Source: JBFISM01 sp041608535 (GTDB lineage: Bacteria > Actinomycetota > Acidimicrobiia > Spongiisociales > UBA5794). From it: DNA of 17,315 bases. Positions within the stretch are counted from its first letter, which is position 1, and each line of letters starts with the position of its first letter. Both the position numbers and the translations under genes were made by a program. Positions 8,889-17,315 of the stretch are shown one piece after another. Under the pieces are notes generated by a model that saw only the letters and a program-made list of their open reading frames with translations, was not told the DNA's origin and ran no database searches. Where the stretch lies: assembly GCA_041608535.1 (NCBI GenBank), contig JBFISM010000076.1, positions 1 through 17,315 of the forward strand. Reading direction: 5' to 3'.

Positions 8889-9260
8889 TCAGCCCTCCTT
8901 CTTGGCGCCGTAGTGGGAGCGGGATTGCTTGCGGTCGCTCACCCCGGCCGCATCGAGCGCCCCACGAATCACTTTGTAGCGCACGCCGGGCAGATCCTTC
9001 ACCCGGCCGCCGCGCACCAGGACGATGGAGTGCTCCTGGAGGTTGTGGCCCTCGCCGGGGATGTAGGCGGTCACTTCCATGCCTGAGGTGAGCCGCACCC
9101 GGCAGACCTTGCGAAGCGCCGAGTTCGGCTTCTTCGGAGTCACCGTGTAGACGCGGGTGCACACTCCGCGTCGTTGCGGCGAACCGGCGAGACCCAGCGT
9201 CTTCGTCTTCTTCGGCTTCGGTTTACGTCCCTTGCGGACCAATTGCTGCACGGTTGGCAC
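8889..9260 (-). CDS. rpsL: 30S ribosomal protein S12
   Basis: S12 lies at the decoding centre and helps control accuracy. The 123-residue product matches the family throughout: MPTVQQLVRKGR start, TPKKPNSALRK at 41-51, GEGHNLQEHS at 69-78 and GGRVKDLPGVRY at 84-95. K43 and K88, where changes give streptomycin resistance in other bacteria, are both lysine, so this allele looks wild type. D89, modified in many bacteria, is present. The start is GTG at 9260. Two ATGs just upstream (9273 and 9267) are out of frame, and the conserved MPTVQQL beginning fixes the GTG. GGAGA lies a few bases upstream. It is the first gene of the rpsL-rpsG-fusA group. Confidence 0.98.
   Translation of the reverse strand: MPTVQQLVRKGRKPKPKKTKTLGLAGSPQRRGVCTRVYTVTPKKPNSALRKVCRVRLTSGMEVTAYIPGEGHNLQEHSIVLVRGGRVKDLPGVRYKVIRGALDAAGVSDRKQSRSHYGAKKEG
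8894..8900 (-). promoter_or_regulatory. Shine-Dalgarno of rpsG
   Basis: On the minus strand AAGGAGG ends nine bases before the rpsG ATG. It lies within the last codons of rpsL (the KKEG end), which supports the 8884 start and coupled translation of S12 and S7. Confidence 0.75.
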
Positions 9261-9483
9261 GTGCCATCTCCATCTGTTGGGCGCACCTCACGCCGTTGCG
9301 CAAGGCTCTGTACACACGAAAATCGACGCCATCGGTTGATGGGCGCCGATCCCGGGTGAGTTGCTCCGCTACAACAGCGCACCGCCTGGCGTCAACTGCG
9401 CAGGCGACAGGCCTCCGGGTATGCGGGAACTCGATCGGGAAGATCTTGCGGCAAGTATACACGACCCGGCTGCTCCGCCGGAC
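9261..9483 (-). promoter_or_regulatory. Leader and probable promoter region of the str operon
   Basis: These 223 bases between the peptidase stop and the rpsL start hold no convincing gene. The operon promoter is probably here, because the upstream peptidase is unlikely to drive ribosomal protein genes alone. On the minus strand the best -10-like hexamer is TATACT at 9454-9459, but it has no good -35 at 16-18 bases. A TTGACG at 9390-9395 is a fair -35 with only poor -10 matches downstream. No clear terminator for the peptidase gene is visible. An out-of-frame ATG reading (9267 to 9223) overlaps the rpsL start and looks incidental. Confidence 0.35.
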
Positions 9484-10257
9484 TCAGATGGGGAACGACG
9501 TGTCGGGCTCGTCGTGGGAAGACGGGTCGGCCGGTGACGGATCGGGCCCTGCCTCTCGCGGGACGTCGTCATCGACCGTTCCCGCCGCGCGGCGTTGGGG
9601 ATCGTCGGAGCGGTCGCCGAACCCCGCCGCCGTGATGAACAGCACGAAAAGCGCCAAAAATGGTTCGTTGAGACGGGTGTACAACAAGGCGGCGATGGTC
9701 GCCCCCAAGAAGAGGGAGACGTATCGAGCAATGGCCACCCCGTGACGGGGCGACACGATCTCCAGGGCGCTCGTCATCATCGCTCCGCCGTCGAGCGGCC
9801 GGATCGGGATCCAGTTGAGAACTCCCCACCCCAAGCTCGCCCATATGTAGCTGACGAGAAGGATCTCGACGGCTTTGTTGCCGGCCACGATGAGATCGCT
9901 GAGCGTGGCGAGCAGCAAGGCTCCCCCGGTCACGATGCCCACCGCCGAACCGGCGGCGGCAATGACAAAACGACGTCCCGGAGTGAGGTCTTCCGTTGCC
10001 GGGTACACCGTGACCCCACCCATGGCGAAAAGCGTGATCCGCACGGGGGTTGCACCGTAATGCCGCGCCGTGAACGCATGCCCCGCTTCGTGCAACAACA
10101 CGGCCACGAAGGCCGCCACCACCCAGATCGCACGTCCGGCAAGGGTGGGATCCGGGCCGAAGATGGCGATGATGAGGAAGGAGAAATGAACTCCGACCGG
10201 GATGTCCGCGAGCGAGAACCTCAGCACACCGGCCAGCATAGAGGGGACCGGCGACAC
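9484..10257 (-). CDS. Site-2 protease (M50) family membrane metallopeptidase
   Basis: This 257-residue membrane protein has both marks of intramembrane zinc proteases. HEAGH at 56-60 supplies two zinc histidines and the catalytic glutamate. NWIPIRPLDGG at 148-158 supplies the third ligand (D156). Hydrophobic segments fall near 23-35, 42-58, 97-118, 128-150 and 177-212, followed by a hydrophilic, acidic/proline tail from about 215. The family cleaves membrane-embedded substrates such as anti-sigma factors; the substrate here is unknown, and no PDZ domain is visible. The GTG at 10257 is the longest start; an ATG at 10239 (residue 7) is equally possible, as neither has a Shine-Dalgarno. It is divergent from the acetyltransferase gene and lies upstream of rpsL on the same strand. 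Confidence 0.85.
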   Translation of the reverse strand: MSPVPSMLAGVLRFSLADIPVGVHFSFLIIAIFGPDPTLAGRAIWVVAAFVAVLLHEAGHAFTARHYGATPVRITLFAMGGVTVYPATEDLTPGRRFVIAAAGSAVGIVTGGALLLATLSDLIVAGNKAVEILLVSYIWASLGWGVLNWIPIRPLDGGAMMTSALEIVSPRHGVAIARYVSLFLGATIAALLYTRLNEPFLALFVLFITAAGFGDRSDDPQRRAAGTVDDDVPREAGPDPSPADPSSHDEPDTSFPI

Positions 10258-10313
10258 GGCCTGCGGGGAGAACCACTGCCAATGCCGCTATTTCGCAGAC
10301 CGTCACCTTTCGG

Positions 10314-10319
10314 TATGGT
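10314..10319 (+). promoter_or_regulatory. Possible -10 element of a leaderless acetyltransferase mRNA
   Basis: TATGGT ends seven bases before the ATG at 10327, the spacing expected if transcription starts at the start codon. The gene has no good Shine-Dalgarno, which fits a leaderless message, common in actinobacteria. The matching -35 position (TTTCGC at 10291-10296) is weak. This rests on spacing alone. Confidence 0.3.
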
Positions 10320-10326
10320 GGCCGGA

Positions 10327-10854
10327 ATGGCGATCACGATCCGGCGAGCAGTGCTCGAAGATGCCGAGCAGCTGGGCGAGGTGGGCGTCAAGGCTTGGCA
10401 GTGGGCGTACCGAGGTCTGATGCCCGATGATGTGCTGGATTCGCTTCGACCCGAATCTCGCGCCAAGGCTTGGCACCGCTGGCTGGAGGACGATGTCGTG
10501 CCCGGTTTCGAAGCATGGGTGGCCGAACTCGGTGACAAGATCATCGGCTATGCGGCATCCGCCGAAGCGCGCGACATCGAGGAAGTGGCCCCCGGCACCA
10601 TGGAGTTGCAGATGATCTATCTGCTCGAAGAGCACGTCGGCACGGGGGTGGGATCGCAGCTCATCCGCCGGGTCGAGGAGTCGTGGCGGCGCCGGGGTGC
10701 AACCGGTGGGATCCTGTGGATGCTGAAGACGAACGAGCGGACCAAGCTCTTCTACGAGCGACATGGCTGGGAAGCCGACGGCACGGAGGGCAGCCACGAG
10801 ATCACCACGGGGGTCGAAGTTCCCTCGATCCGCATGCACAAGCGCCTCGACTGA
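10327..10854 (+). CDS. GNAT family N-acetyltransferase
   Basis: The 175-residue protein has the GNAT fold that moves an acetyl group from acetyl-CoA to an amine. It opens with the usual beta-strand start ITIRRAVLEDAEQL. Motif A is the strand ELQMIYLLEEH (near residues 93-103) followed by the CoA pyrophosphate loop VGTGVGSQL. Motif B contains LKTNERTKLFYERHGW. The early WQWAYRGLMPDDVLDSL belongs to a common subgroup of small-molecule or protein acetyltransferases; the substrate cannot be told. The start at 10327 gives MAITIRRA; an ATG at 10315 would add four residues. The longer open frame to the left is antisense to the peptidase gene and is not coding. The secreted SLH protein gene follows 46 bases later on the same strand. 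Confidence 0.88.
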   Translation: MAITIRRAVLEDAEQLGEVGVKAWQWAYRGLMPDDVLDSLRPESRAKAWHRWLEDDVVPGFEAWVAELGDKIIGYAASAEARDIEEVAPGTMELQMIYLLEEHVGTGVGSQLIRRVEESWRRRGATGGILWMLKTNERTKLFYERHGWEADGTEGSHEITTGVEVPSIRMHKRLD

Positions 10855-10900
10855 TCAACGAATCGCCTATACGCGATCGAGGGGTAGCCTCTCGCCGATC

Positions 10901-12349
10901 GTGAACAAGCTCACCTTCCACCGCCGGCTCGCCGTCGCCGTGGCCATACCGGCCATTGCGTTCGGCATGACACCCACCTCGGCGCAGGTCGTGGCGCCGC
11001 TGGGTGCCGACCAAGACGTCACGGCACAGGAGACGGAAGCACCGGAAAGCGGGGACACGGGCTTCGCCCCGCAGGCGACGGCAGAGGCAACCGGAGAACA
11101 GCTCATCGAGCACTTCGACCTGCCCGACTGGCACGAGGATCCCCTGTGGCTGGACTACCGCACCATCGATGCCGAGCGCGGCGTCATCACGACCGACGGA
11201 TATCACGGCAACGGCCTCGACATCACCATTCCCCCCGGAGGCCGGCGCGGCTCGGGTGCGCTCTACCTGCTTCCCGACGAGGTCGACGACGCGTTCTTCC
11301 GCTACCACCTCTCGCTCGACCACTGGAATGCGCTCGACAGCGGCAAGCTGCCCGGTTTCGCCGACATCGGTGCCAGCACCGCTCGAGGGTGCAATCCGTC
11401 CACCACCGACGATCCCGGCTGGTCCGCTCGGGTGCTGTACGACGAACCGGGTGCGGCCGGAGCCGGCGGATCCGACATCCGGCTCGGCTACTACACCTAT
11501 CACCTCGACCAGCCCGGTTCGTGTGGCGAGTTCATGTATTGGGACGGTGACGGGATCATCGAGCAGAGCCGGTGGTACTGCATCGAAGGTCGGGTGGCGA
11601 TGAACACCCCCGGCGCCAACGACGGGAAGCTCTTTGCCTGGGTCGACGGTGAGCTCGCCTTTGCCAGGGCCGACCTCGCGTTCCGGCGCACGAACGAGAG
11701 TCACATCAACGTCAACACGTTCTGGCTCAACGTGTACTTCGGTGGCTCGACCGTGGTCAACAACACCAACCTCGGGATGCGGATCGACGAGCTCGTCGTG
11801 GACACCAAGAGGATTGGCTGCCTCACCCGCTTCACCGACGACGACGAGTCGCCGCACGAGCCGAGCATCGAGCTTCTCTTCGACCTGGACCTCCTCTACG
11901 GCTGTGCCCAGAACCTGTTCTGTCCCGACGCAGCGTTGAAACGAAGCGAACTGGTGGCGCTGATAGATCGCTATTTCTCGCTCCCGGCGACATCCGTCGA
12001 CTTCTTCGATGACGACGACGGGCATTGGGCGGAGGGGGTCCTCAATCAGGCTGCCGCTGCAGGGATCATCAAGGGGTGTGGCGTCCGGCTGGCCTGTCCA
12101 GGCGTTGCCGTGACCCGTGCGGAGACGGCTGCATTCTTGGACAGGGCGTTCGGCGTGCCGCCGTCGACCGAGAACTTCTTCGATGACGACGACGGCTCGG
12201 TGTTCGAGGACGACATCAACGCCATCGCGGCCGCCGGCATCACGTCGGGGTGCGAGGCGCGTCGGTTCTGTCCAGACCGGCCAATTCCGCGCGATCAAGC
12301 GGCGGCGCTCTTCGCCCGGGCGCTGACGTGGTACGAAGCCCAACTGTGA
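10901..12349 (+). CDS. Secreted polysaccharide-lyase-14-like protein with SLH repeats
   Basis: The 482-residue product starts at GTG with a signal peptide: NKLTFHRR, a hydrophobic core AVAVAIPAIAFG, and probable cleavage after TPTSAQ near residue 29. An acidic/Thr linker runs to about 66. Residues 68-305 resemble the beta-jelly-roll of polysaccharide lyase family 14 and relatives: FRYHLSLDHW...GKLPGF at 133-153, WSARVLYD at 174-181, and NTPGANDGKLFAWVDG at 235-250. Such domains bind or cleave acidic polysaccharides; activity here is unproven. Residues 317-475 hold three S-layer-homology-like repeats, the first degenerate. Each has a cysteine pair (C335/C341, C393/C399, C451/C457), and the last two have a DDDDG acidic turn. 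SLH repeats usually anchor proteins to cell-wall polymers. No near Shine-Dalgarno is seen; TAGCCT at 10885-10890 could be a -10 for a near-leaderless message. Confidence 0.8.
   Translation: MNKLTFHRRLAVAVAIPAIAFGMTPTSAQVVAPLGADQDVTAQETEAPESGDTGFAPQATAEATGEQLIEHFDLPDWHEDPLWLDYRTIDAERGVITTDGYHGNGLDITIPPGGRRGSGALYLLPDEVDDAFFRYHLSLDHWNALDSGKLPGFADIGASTARGCNPSTTDDPGWSARVLYDEPGAAGAGGSDIRLGYYTYHLDQPGSCGEFMYWDGDGIIEQSRWYCIEGRVAMNTPGANDGKLFAWVDGELAFARADLAFRRTNESHINVNTFWLNVYFGGSTVVNNTNLGMRIDELVVDTKRIGCLTRFTDDDESPHEPSIELLFDLDLLYGCAQNLFCPDAALKRSELVALIDRYFSLPATSVDFFDDDDGHWAEGVLNQAAAAGIIKGCGVRLACPGVAVTRAETAAFLDRAFGVPPSTENFFDDDDGSVFEDDINAIAAAGITSGCEARRFCPDRPIPRDQAAALFARALTWYEAQL
12001..12195 (+). repeat. 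In-frame SLH repeat pair with an identical 21-base core
   Basis: The segment CTTCTTCGATGACGACGACG plus one further G occurs at 12001-12021 and again at 12175-12195, 174 bases (58 codons) apart and in the same frame. It encodes the FFDDDDG turn that opens the second and third SLH repeats. Identity at the DNA level suggests fairly recent duplication or gene conversion between repeat units, since the flanking codons have diverged. Confidence 0.75.
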
Positions 12350-12409
12350 ACGGCACAGCTGCCGCCGAGAAATTGACAGAAAACCGACACATTGCGCAGG
12401 CGGTTGGAG

Positions 12410-12443
12410 TACGATGCGGCCAGCCAGGCGGAGCCGTCTGGCT
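12410..12443 (+). promoter_or_regulatory. Possible -10 element and 5' hairpin of a leader or small RNA
   Basis: TACGAT at 12410-12415 fits an actinobacterial -10 (TAnnnT) and predicts a start near 12421. Directly there, AGCCAGGCG (12422-12430) and CGTCTGGCT (12435-12443) form a nine-pair hairpin (one G-U) with a GAGC loop. With the terminator at 12462-12486 this would make a transcript of about 65 bases, either a small RNA or an attenuated leader. There is no convincing -35 at proper spacing. Confidence 0.3.
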
Positions 12444-12488
12444 ACGGATGTGAAGCTGCGACCCCGCCCACCGGGCGGGGTTTCTTGA
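12414..12488 (+). CDS. Possible leader peptide ORF before the ABC exporter
   Basis: An ATG at 12414 opens 24 codons ending at TGA 12486-12488, 15 bases before the exporter GTG. GGAG at 12406-12409 is a short, close ribosome-binding site (four-base gap). The peptide is basic (MRPARRSRLATD at the start) and ends with RPRPPGGVS. The P-R-P-P-G-G codons coincide exactly with the arms of the terminator hairpin. This arrangement suits translation-dependent attenuation, since a ribosome here would melt the hairpin. The ORF could equally be chance in GC-rich DNA, and the TACGAT -10 candidate overlaps its ATG, so both cannot operate together. Confidence 0.25.
   Translation: MRPARRSRLATDVKLRPRPPGGVS
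12462..12486 (+). terminator. Intrinsic terminator just before the ABC exporter
   Basis: CCCCGCCC (12462-12469) and GGGCGGGG (12473-12480) pair perfectly around an ACC loop and are followed by TTTCTT. It lies 112 bases after the SLH-protein gene and 18 bases before the exporter GTG, and covers no other gene. It may end the upstream transcript. Because no room remains for a promoter after it, it may instead act as an attenuator controlling read-through into the exporter. Confidence 0.8.
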
Positions 12489-12503
12489 ACGTCGAGGGGG
12501 GCC

Positions 12504-14438
12504 GTGGCCAGCACGGCAGCATCGAGGTACAGCTCGATGAACGCATCAGGGATCGAGGGGTGGCGCCTCGTCTGGGACTTCTCCCGGCCGTATCGCGGCC
12601 CACTGCTGCTGGGCGGGCTCTTGACGACGATCACCGTGGCTCTCGCCCTCCTCGCTCCGTGGCCCATCGTGCTCGTGGTAGACCACGGGATCATCGGTCG
12701 CCCGTTGCCGGAGTGGCTGGGCTTCTTGGAGAGTCTGTCTCGCATAGACCTCGTCACCATCGGTGCCGGTGGCTCGATTGCGCTGGTTGCGGCGGGGGCG
12801 TGGATCGGGTACCTGGCGACCCTGATCAACGGATCGGCTCAAGCCCGCATCGGCTCGGACATACGCACCGTCACATTCGGCAAGCTGCAACGAGCTCCGC
12901 TCGCCTTCCACGAGACGCAGCGAACGGGCGATGTGCTGACGCGTCTGACCAGCGACGTAGCTCATGTGGAAGACATGGTCGTGGCCTGGTACGACACCGT
13001 GCTCCCCGAAACGCTCACGCTGCTGGGTGTGCTCGGGGTGCTGGCGTTCGTCTCACCTCCCTTCTTCGTCGTGGCGTTGCTGGCCCTGCCACCGCTGGCG
13101 TGGTGGCTGCGACGTGCCCACCGCTCGGTGTACGGCGCCGAGCTCGCCGCCCGGGAGAAGTCGGGGACGTTGCTCGACCAAGCCGGGGACGTGCTCGGCA
13201 ACCAGCGCGCCGTCCAGGTCTTCTCCAGACAGCATGCGGAGACGGAGCGGTTCGGGACCTCGAGCTCTGCAGCGGCGGCTTCGGAGATCGTGGCGCTGGA
13301 GCGCTCCGCACGAGTGGAGCCCGTGGTCCAGACCCTGCTCGCAGTCGCGTCGGCGGCGGTGCTCTACTTCGGTGCTCTGGAAGTGATCCGAGGCCGCCTC
13401 ACCCTCGGGATCATGCTCGTCCTCCTGACATACGTAGCCGAGGTCTACGGTCCGATCGAGAGCCTGGCGATGCTGGTGACGACGATGGCTCGAGGGGCGG
13501 CCAGCCGAGACCGGATCGCAGAGCTGCTCGAGGGAGCCCATCCGGCCGCCCCCGGCGGGGATCGGACGGTGGACGATGTCGATCCGAGGAGCCTGGTGGT
13601 CCGTGACGTTGCCTTCGGCTACTCCGGCGATCCTCCGCGACTCCGCAACATCCACTTCCGAGTCGACCGCGGCGAATGGGTGGCCATCGTCGGCCCCAGC
13701 GGAGCAGGCAAGTCCAGCCTCATCTCGCTACTCGTTCGGCTCTACGATCCTCGACAAGGTTCCATCACCTGGGACGGGGTGGACCTCCGCGACTTCGACG
13801 TCGACTCGCTGCGGGCTGCGATTGCCGTCGTGCCGCAGGATTGCTGGCTCATGAACGGGACGATCGCCGAGAACATCGCCATGGGGCTGCCCGGCGCGTC
13901 ACCCGAATCGATCGAAGCCGCTGCCCGCCTCGCCGGGGCTCACGATTTCATCGTGGCGCACCCCGCCGGCTACGACACCATGGTCGGACCTGCTGGTGTC
14001 GTGCTGTCGGGCGGCCAGCGGCGAATGCTCAGCCTGGCCCGTGCGCTGGTTCGACCGAGCCGCCTCCTGATCGTCGACGAGCCGACGACCGGGCTCGACA
14101 AGGAATCAGCCGCACGGATCATCGCCACCCTGAAGACCATCGCCGCCGATCGAGCCGTGATCGTCGTCTCCCACGACCTCATGCTCGCTGCGGGCTGCGA
14201 CCGGATCTACGTCATCGCCGACGGATCGACCGTCGAGACCGGACGCCACGAAATGCTGCTCAGATCCGGCGGCCGCTACCTCGCGATGTGGCGGGCGCAG
14301 ACTTCGAACGGTTCCTCGGAGAGAGGCAAGACAGACGATGGCGGAGCCACGCTGCCCGTGGCCGGCAGTGACCCTCGGGTTGTTGCTGCCGACGGGCCGG
14401 CGTCTCCCGAGACCAGAGAGGAGGTGAGAGCTTATTGA
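12504..14438 (+). CDS. ABC exporter (fused membrane and ATPase domains)
   Basis: This 644-residue half-transporter has a six-helix exporter domain (about 30-330) joined to an ATPase domain (about 365-595). All ATPase motifs are intact: Walker A GPSGAGKS at 397-404, a Q-loop in VVPQDCW, signature LSGGQRR at 501-507, Walker B LLIVDEP with D525/E526, D-loop GLD, and switch H557 (VSHD). It should work as a homodimer, or with a partner half not seen here, to move lipids, drugs or peptides outward; the substrate is unknown. The tail after about 600 is hydrophilic and low-complexity. GTG at 12504 has GAGG six bases upstream; ATG at 12537 with GAGGT eight bases upstream is an alternative start removing 11 residues. 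A terminator hairpin directly precedes it. A small ORF overlaps its stop. Confidence 0.92.
   Translation: MASTAASRYSSMNASGIEGWRLVWDFSRPYRGPLLLGGLLTTITVALALLAPWPIVLVVDHGIIGRPLPEWLGFLESLSRIDLVTIGAGGSIALVAAGAWIGYLATLINGSAQARIGSDIRTVTFGKLQRAPLAFHETQRTGDVLTRLTSDVAHVEDMVVAWYDTVLPETLTLLGVLGVLAFVSPPFFVVALLALPPLAWWLRRAHRSVYGAELAAREKSGTLLDQAGDVLGNQRAVQVFSRQHAETERFGTSSSAAAASEIVALERSARVEPVVQTLLAVASAAVLYFGALEVIRGRLTLGIMLVLLTYVAEVYGPIESLAMLVTTMARGAASRDRIAELLEGAHPAAPGGDRTVDDVDPRSLVVRDVAFGYSGDPPRLRNIHFRVDRGEWVAIVGPSGAGKSSLISLLVRLYDPRQGSITWDGVDLRDFDVDSLRAAIAVVPQDCWLMNGTIAENIAMGLPGASPESIEAAARLAGAHDFIVAHPAGYDTMVGPAGVVLSGGQRRMLSLARALVRPSRLLIVDEPTTGLDKESAARIIATLKTIAADRAVIVVSHDLMLAAGCDRIYVIADGSTVETGRHEMLLRSGGRYLAMWRAQTSNGSSERGKTDDGGATLPVAGSDPRVVAADGPASPETREEVRAY
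14419..14427 (+). promoter_or_regulatory. Perfect Shine-Dalgarno at the end of the exporter gene
   Basis: AGGAGGTGA matches the full 16S anti-Shine-Dalgarno. It lies seven bases before a TTG at 14435 whose frame overlaps the exporter stop by four bases (TTGA). It falls in codons for the last residues of the exporter (EEVRAY), so coincidence is possible. Confidence 0.5.
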
Positions 14439-14533
14439 CCAGCGCAATGAGAAGGCGGAGGCGCCGCTGCTTGCACCGGCACCAAGGCCATCGCCGTCAC
14501 TGCCGTAATCGCCGCCAGCATCAATTCAGGTGA
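14435..14533 (+). CDS. Arg/His-rich 32-residue small ORF
   Basis: From TTG 14435 (or in-frame ATG 14447) to TGA 14531-14533 the frame encodes 32 residues: MTSA, then MRRRRRRCLHRH, and a similarly basic end. Thirteen are arginine, five histidine and two cysteine. It overlaps the exporter stop in a TTGA junction behind a perfect Shine-Dalgarno, the usual layout of a coupled operon gene. I do not recognise it. It could be a small basic peptide, the stub of a lost second exporter half, or a random frame whose arginine content comes from CGG/CGC-rich DNA. Another frame across the same bases reads as a hydrophobic Ala/Val/Ile stretch but lacks a start, which would fit gene decay. A strong hairpin follows 24 bases later. 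Confidence 0.35.
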   Translation: MTSAMRRRRRRCLHRHQGHRRHCRNRRQHQFR

Positions 14534-14556
14534 GCGACACCGGCCCCAGAGAACCT

Positions 14557-14586
14557 CGGGAGCGTGGACACCAGTCCACGCTCCCG
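14557..14586. terminator. Perfect 13-bp hairpin between convergent genes
   Basis: CGGGAGCGTGGAC (14557-14569) and GTCCACGCTCCCG (14574-14586) pair without mismatch around a four-base loop (ACCA). It lies between the 3' ends of the plus-strand exporter group and the minus-strand rpoC, 25 bases after the rpoC stop, so it could stop transcription from both sides. Neither side has a proper T-run, which leaves room for an mRNA-end stabiliser or Rho-aided stop. Confidence 0.65.
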
Positions 14587-14611
14587 ACTGTGTAGTCCTT
14601 CAGTGCGGCGC

Positions 14612-17315
<2,704 letters not shown>

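Noticed and set aside
8889..9260. A streptomycin-resistance allele of rpsL
   Set aside because: K43 and K88 are both lysine, and the neighbouring residues match the sensitive form.
9595..10326. N-terminal extension of the acetyltransferase frame
   Set aside because: The open frame continues left, but it is antisense to the M50 peptidase and the GNAT fold begins at about 10327.
12373..12378. A perfect TTGACA as the exporter promoter -35
   Set aside because: No -10-like hexamer lies 16-18 bases downstream; the nearest good one (TACGAT) is 31 bases away.
10802..12829. A 675-codon minus-strand open frame
   Set aside because: It is antisense to the signal-peptide/SLH gene and crosses the terminator and the start of the exporter; no family resemblance.

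Overview
This is a GC-rich chromosomal window, most likely from an actinobacterium and possibly of the Acidimicrobiia type. The lineage call is inferred from three things: the RpoC, EF-G, S7 and S12 sequences, frequent GTG/TTG starts, and S-layer-homology repeats carrying a Cys-x5-6-Cys pair. No tRNA, rRNA, CRISPR array, insertion sequence or phage gene is visible.

Layout, left to right. A 3' scrap of an upstream gene overlaps by 4 bases a very large plus-strand gene (41-4447). That gene encodes a membrane protein with three von Willebrand A modules. Its 3' end overlaps by 206 bases the 3' end of a minus-strand ccmF-type cytochrome c haem lyase gene (4242-6188). To the right, reading leftward on the minus strand, are rpsL, rpsG and fusA (9260 down to 6245), a compact str operon that runs on into ccmF where tuf is often found. 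A site-2-protease-like membrane peptidase (9484-10257, minus) lies upstream of rpsL. A plus-strand group follows: a GNAT acetyltransferase (10327-10854), a secreted protein with a polysaccharide-lyase-14-like domain and SLH repeats (10901-12349), and an ABC exporter (12504-14438). An Arg/His-rich small ORF with a perfect Shine-Dalgarno follows the exporter. A 13-bp perfect hairpin separates this group from the 3' part of rpoC (14612 to the right edge, minus, 5' end outside the window).

How the parts relate. rpoC, rpsL, rpsG and fusA all read leftward and are core transcription and translation genes, but about 5.3 kb separates rpoC from rpsL, and most of it carries plus-strand envelope and transport genes. 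ccmF would attach haem to apocytochromes c on the outer face of the membrane, and its partner genes are not here. The vWA giant resembles BatA-type membrane proteins usually linked to MoxR ATPases.

The most unusual observations are these: (1) RpoC lacks all four cysteines of the second beta-prime zinc site; (2) a strong terminator hairpin sits 18 bases before the ABC exporter start and lies inside a possible 24-codon leader ORF with a Pro-Pro-Gly stretch; (3) two genes have a long tail-to-tail overlap that encodes parts of both proteins; (4) a perfect ribosome-binding site precedes an Arg/His-rich small ORF. All assignments come from reading motifs by eye; no database search was run.
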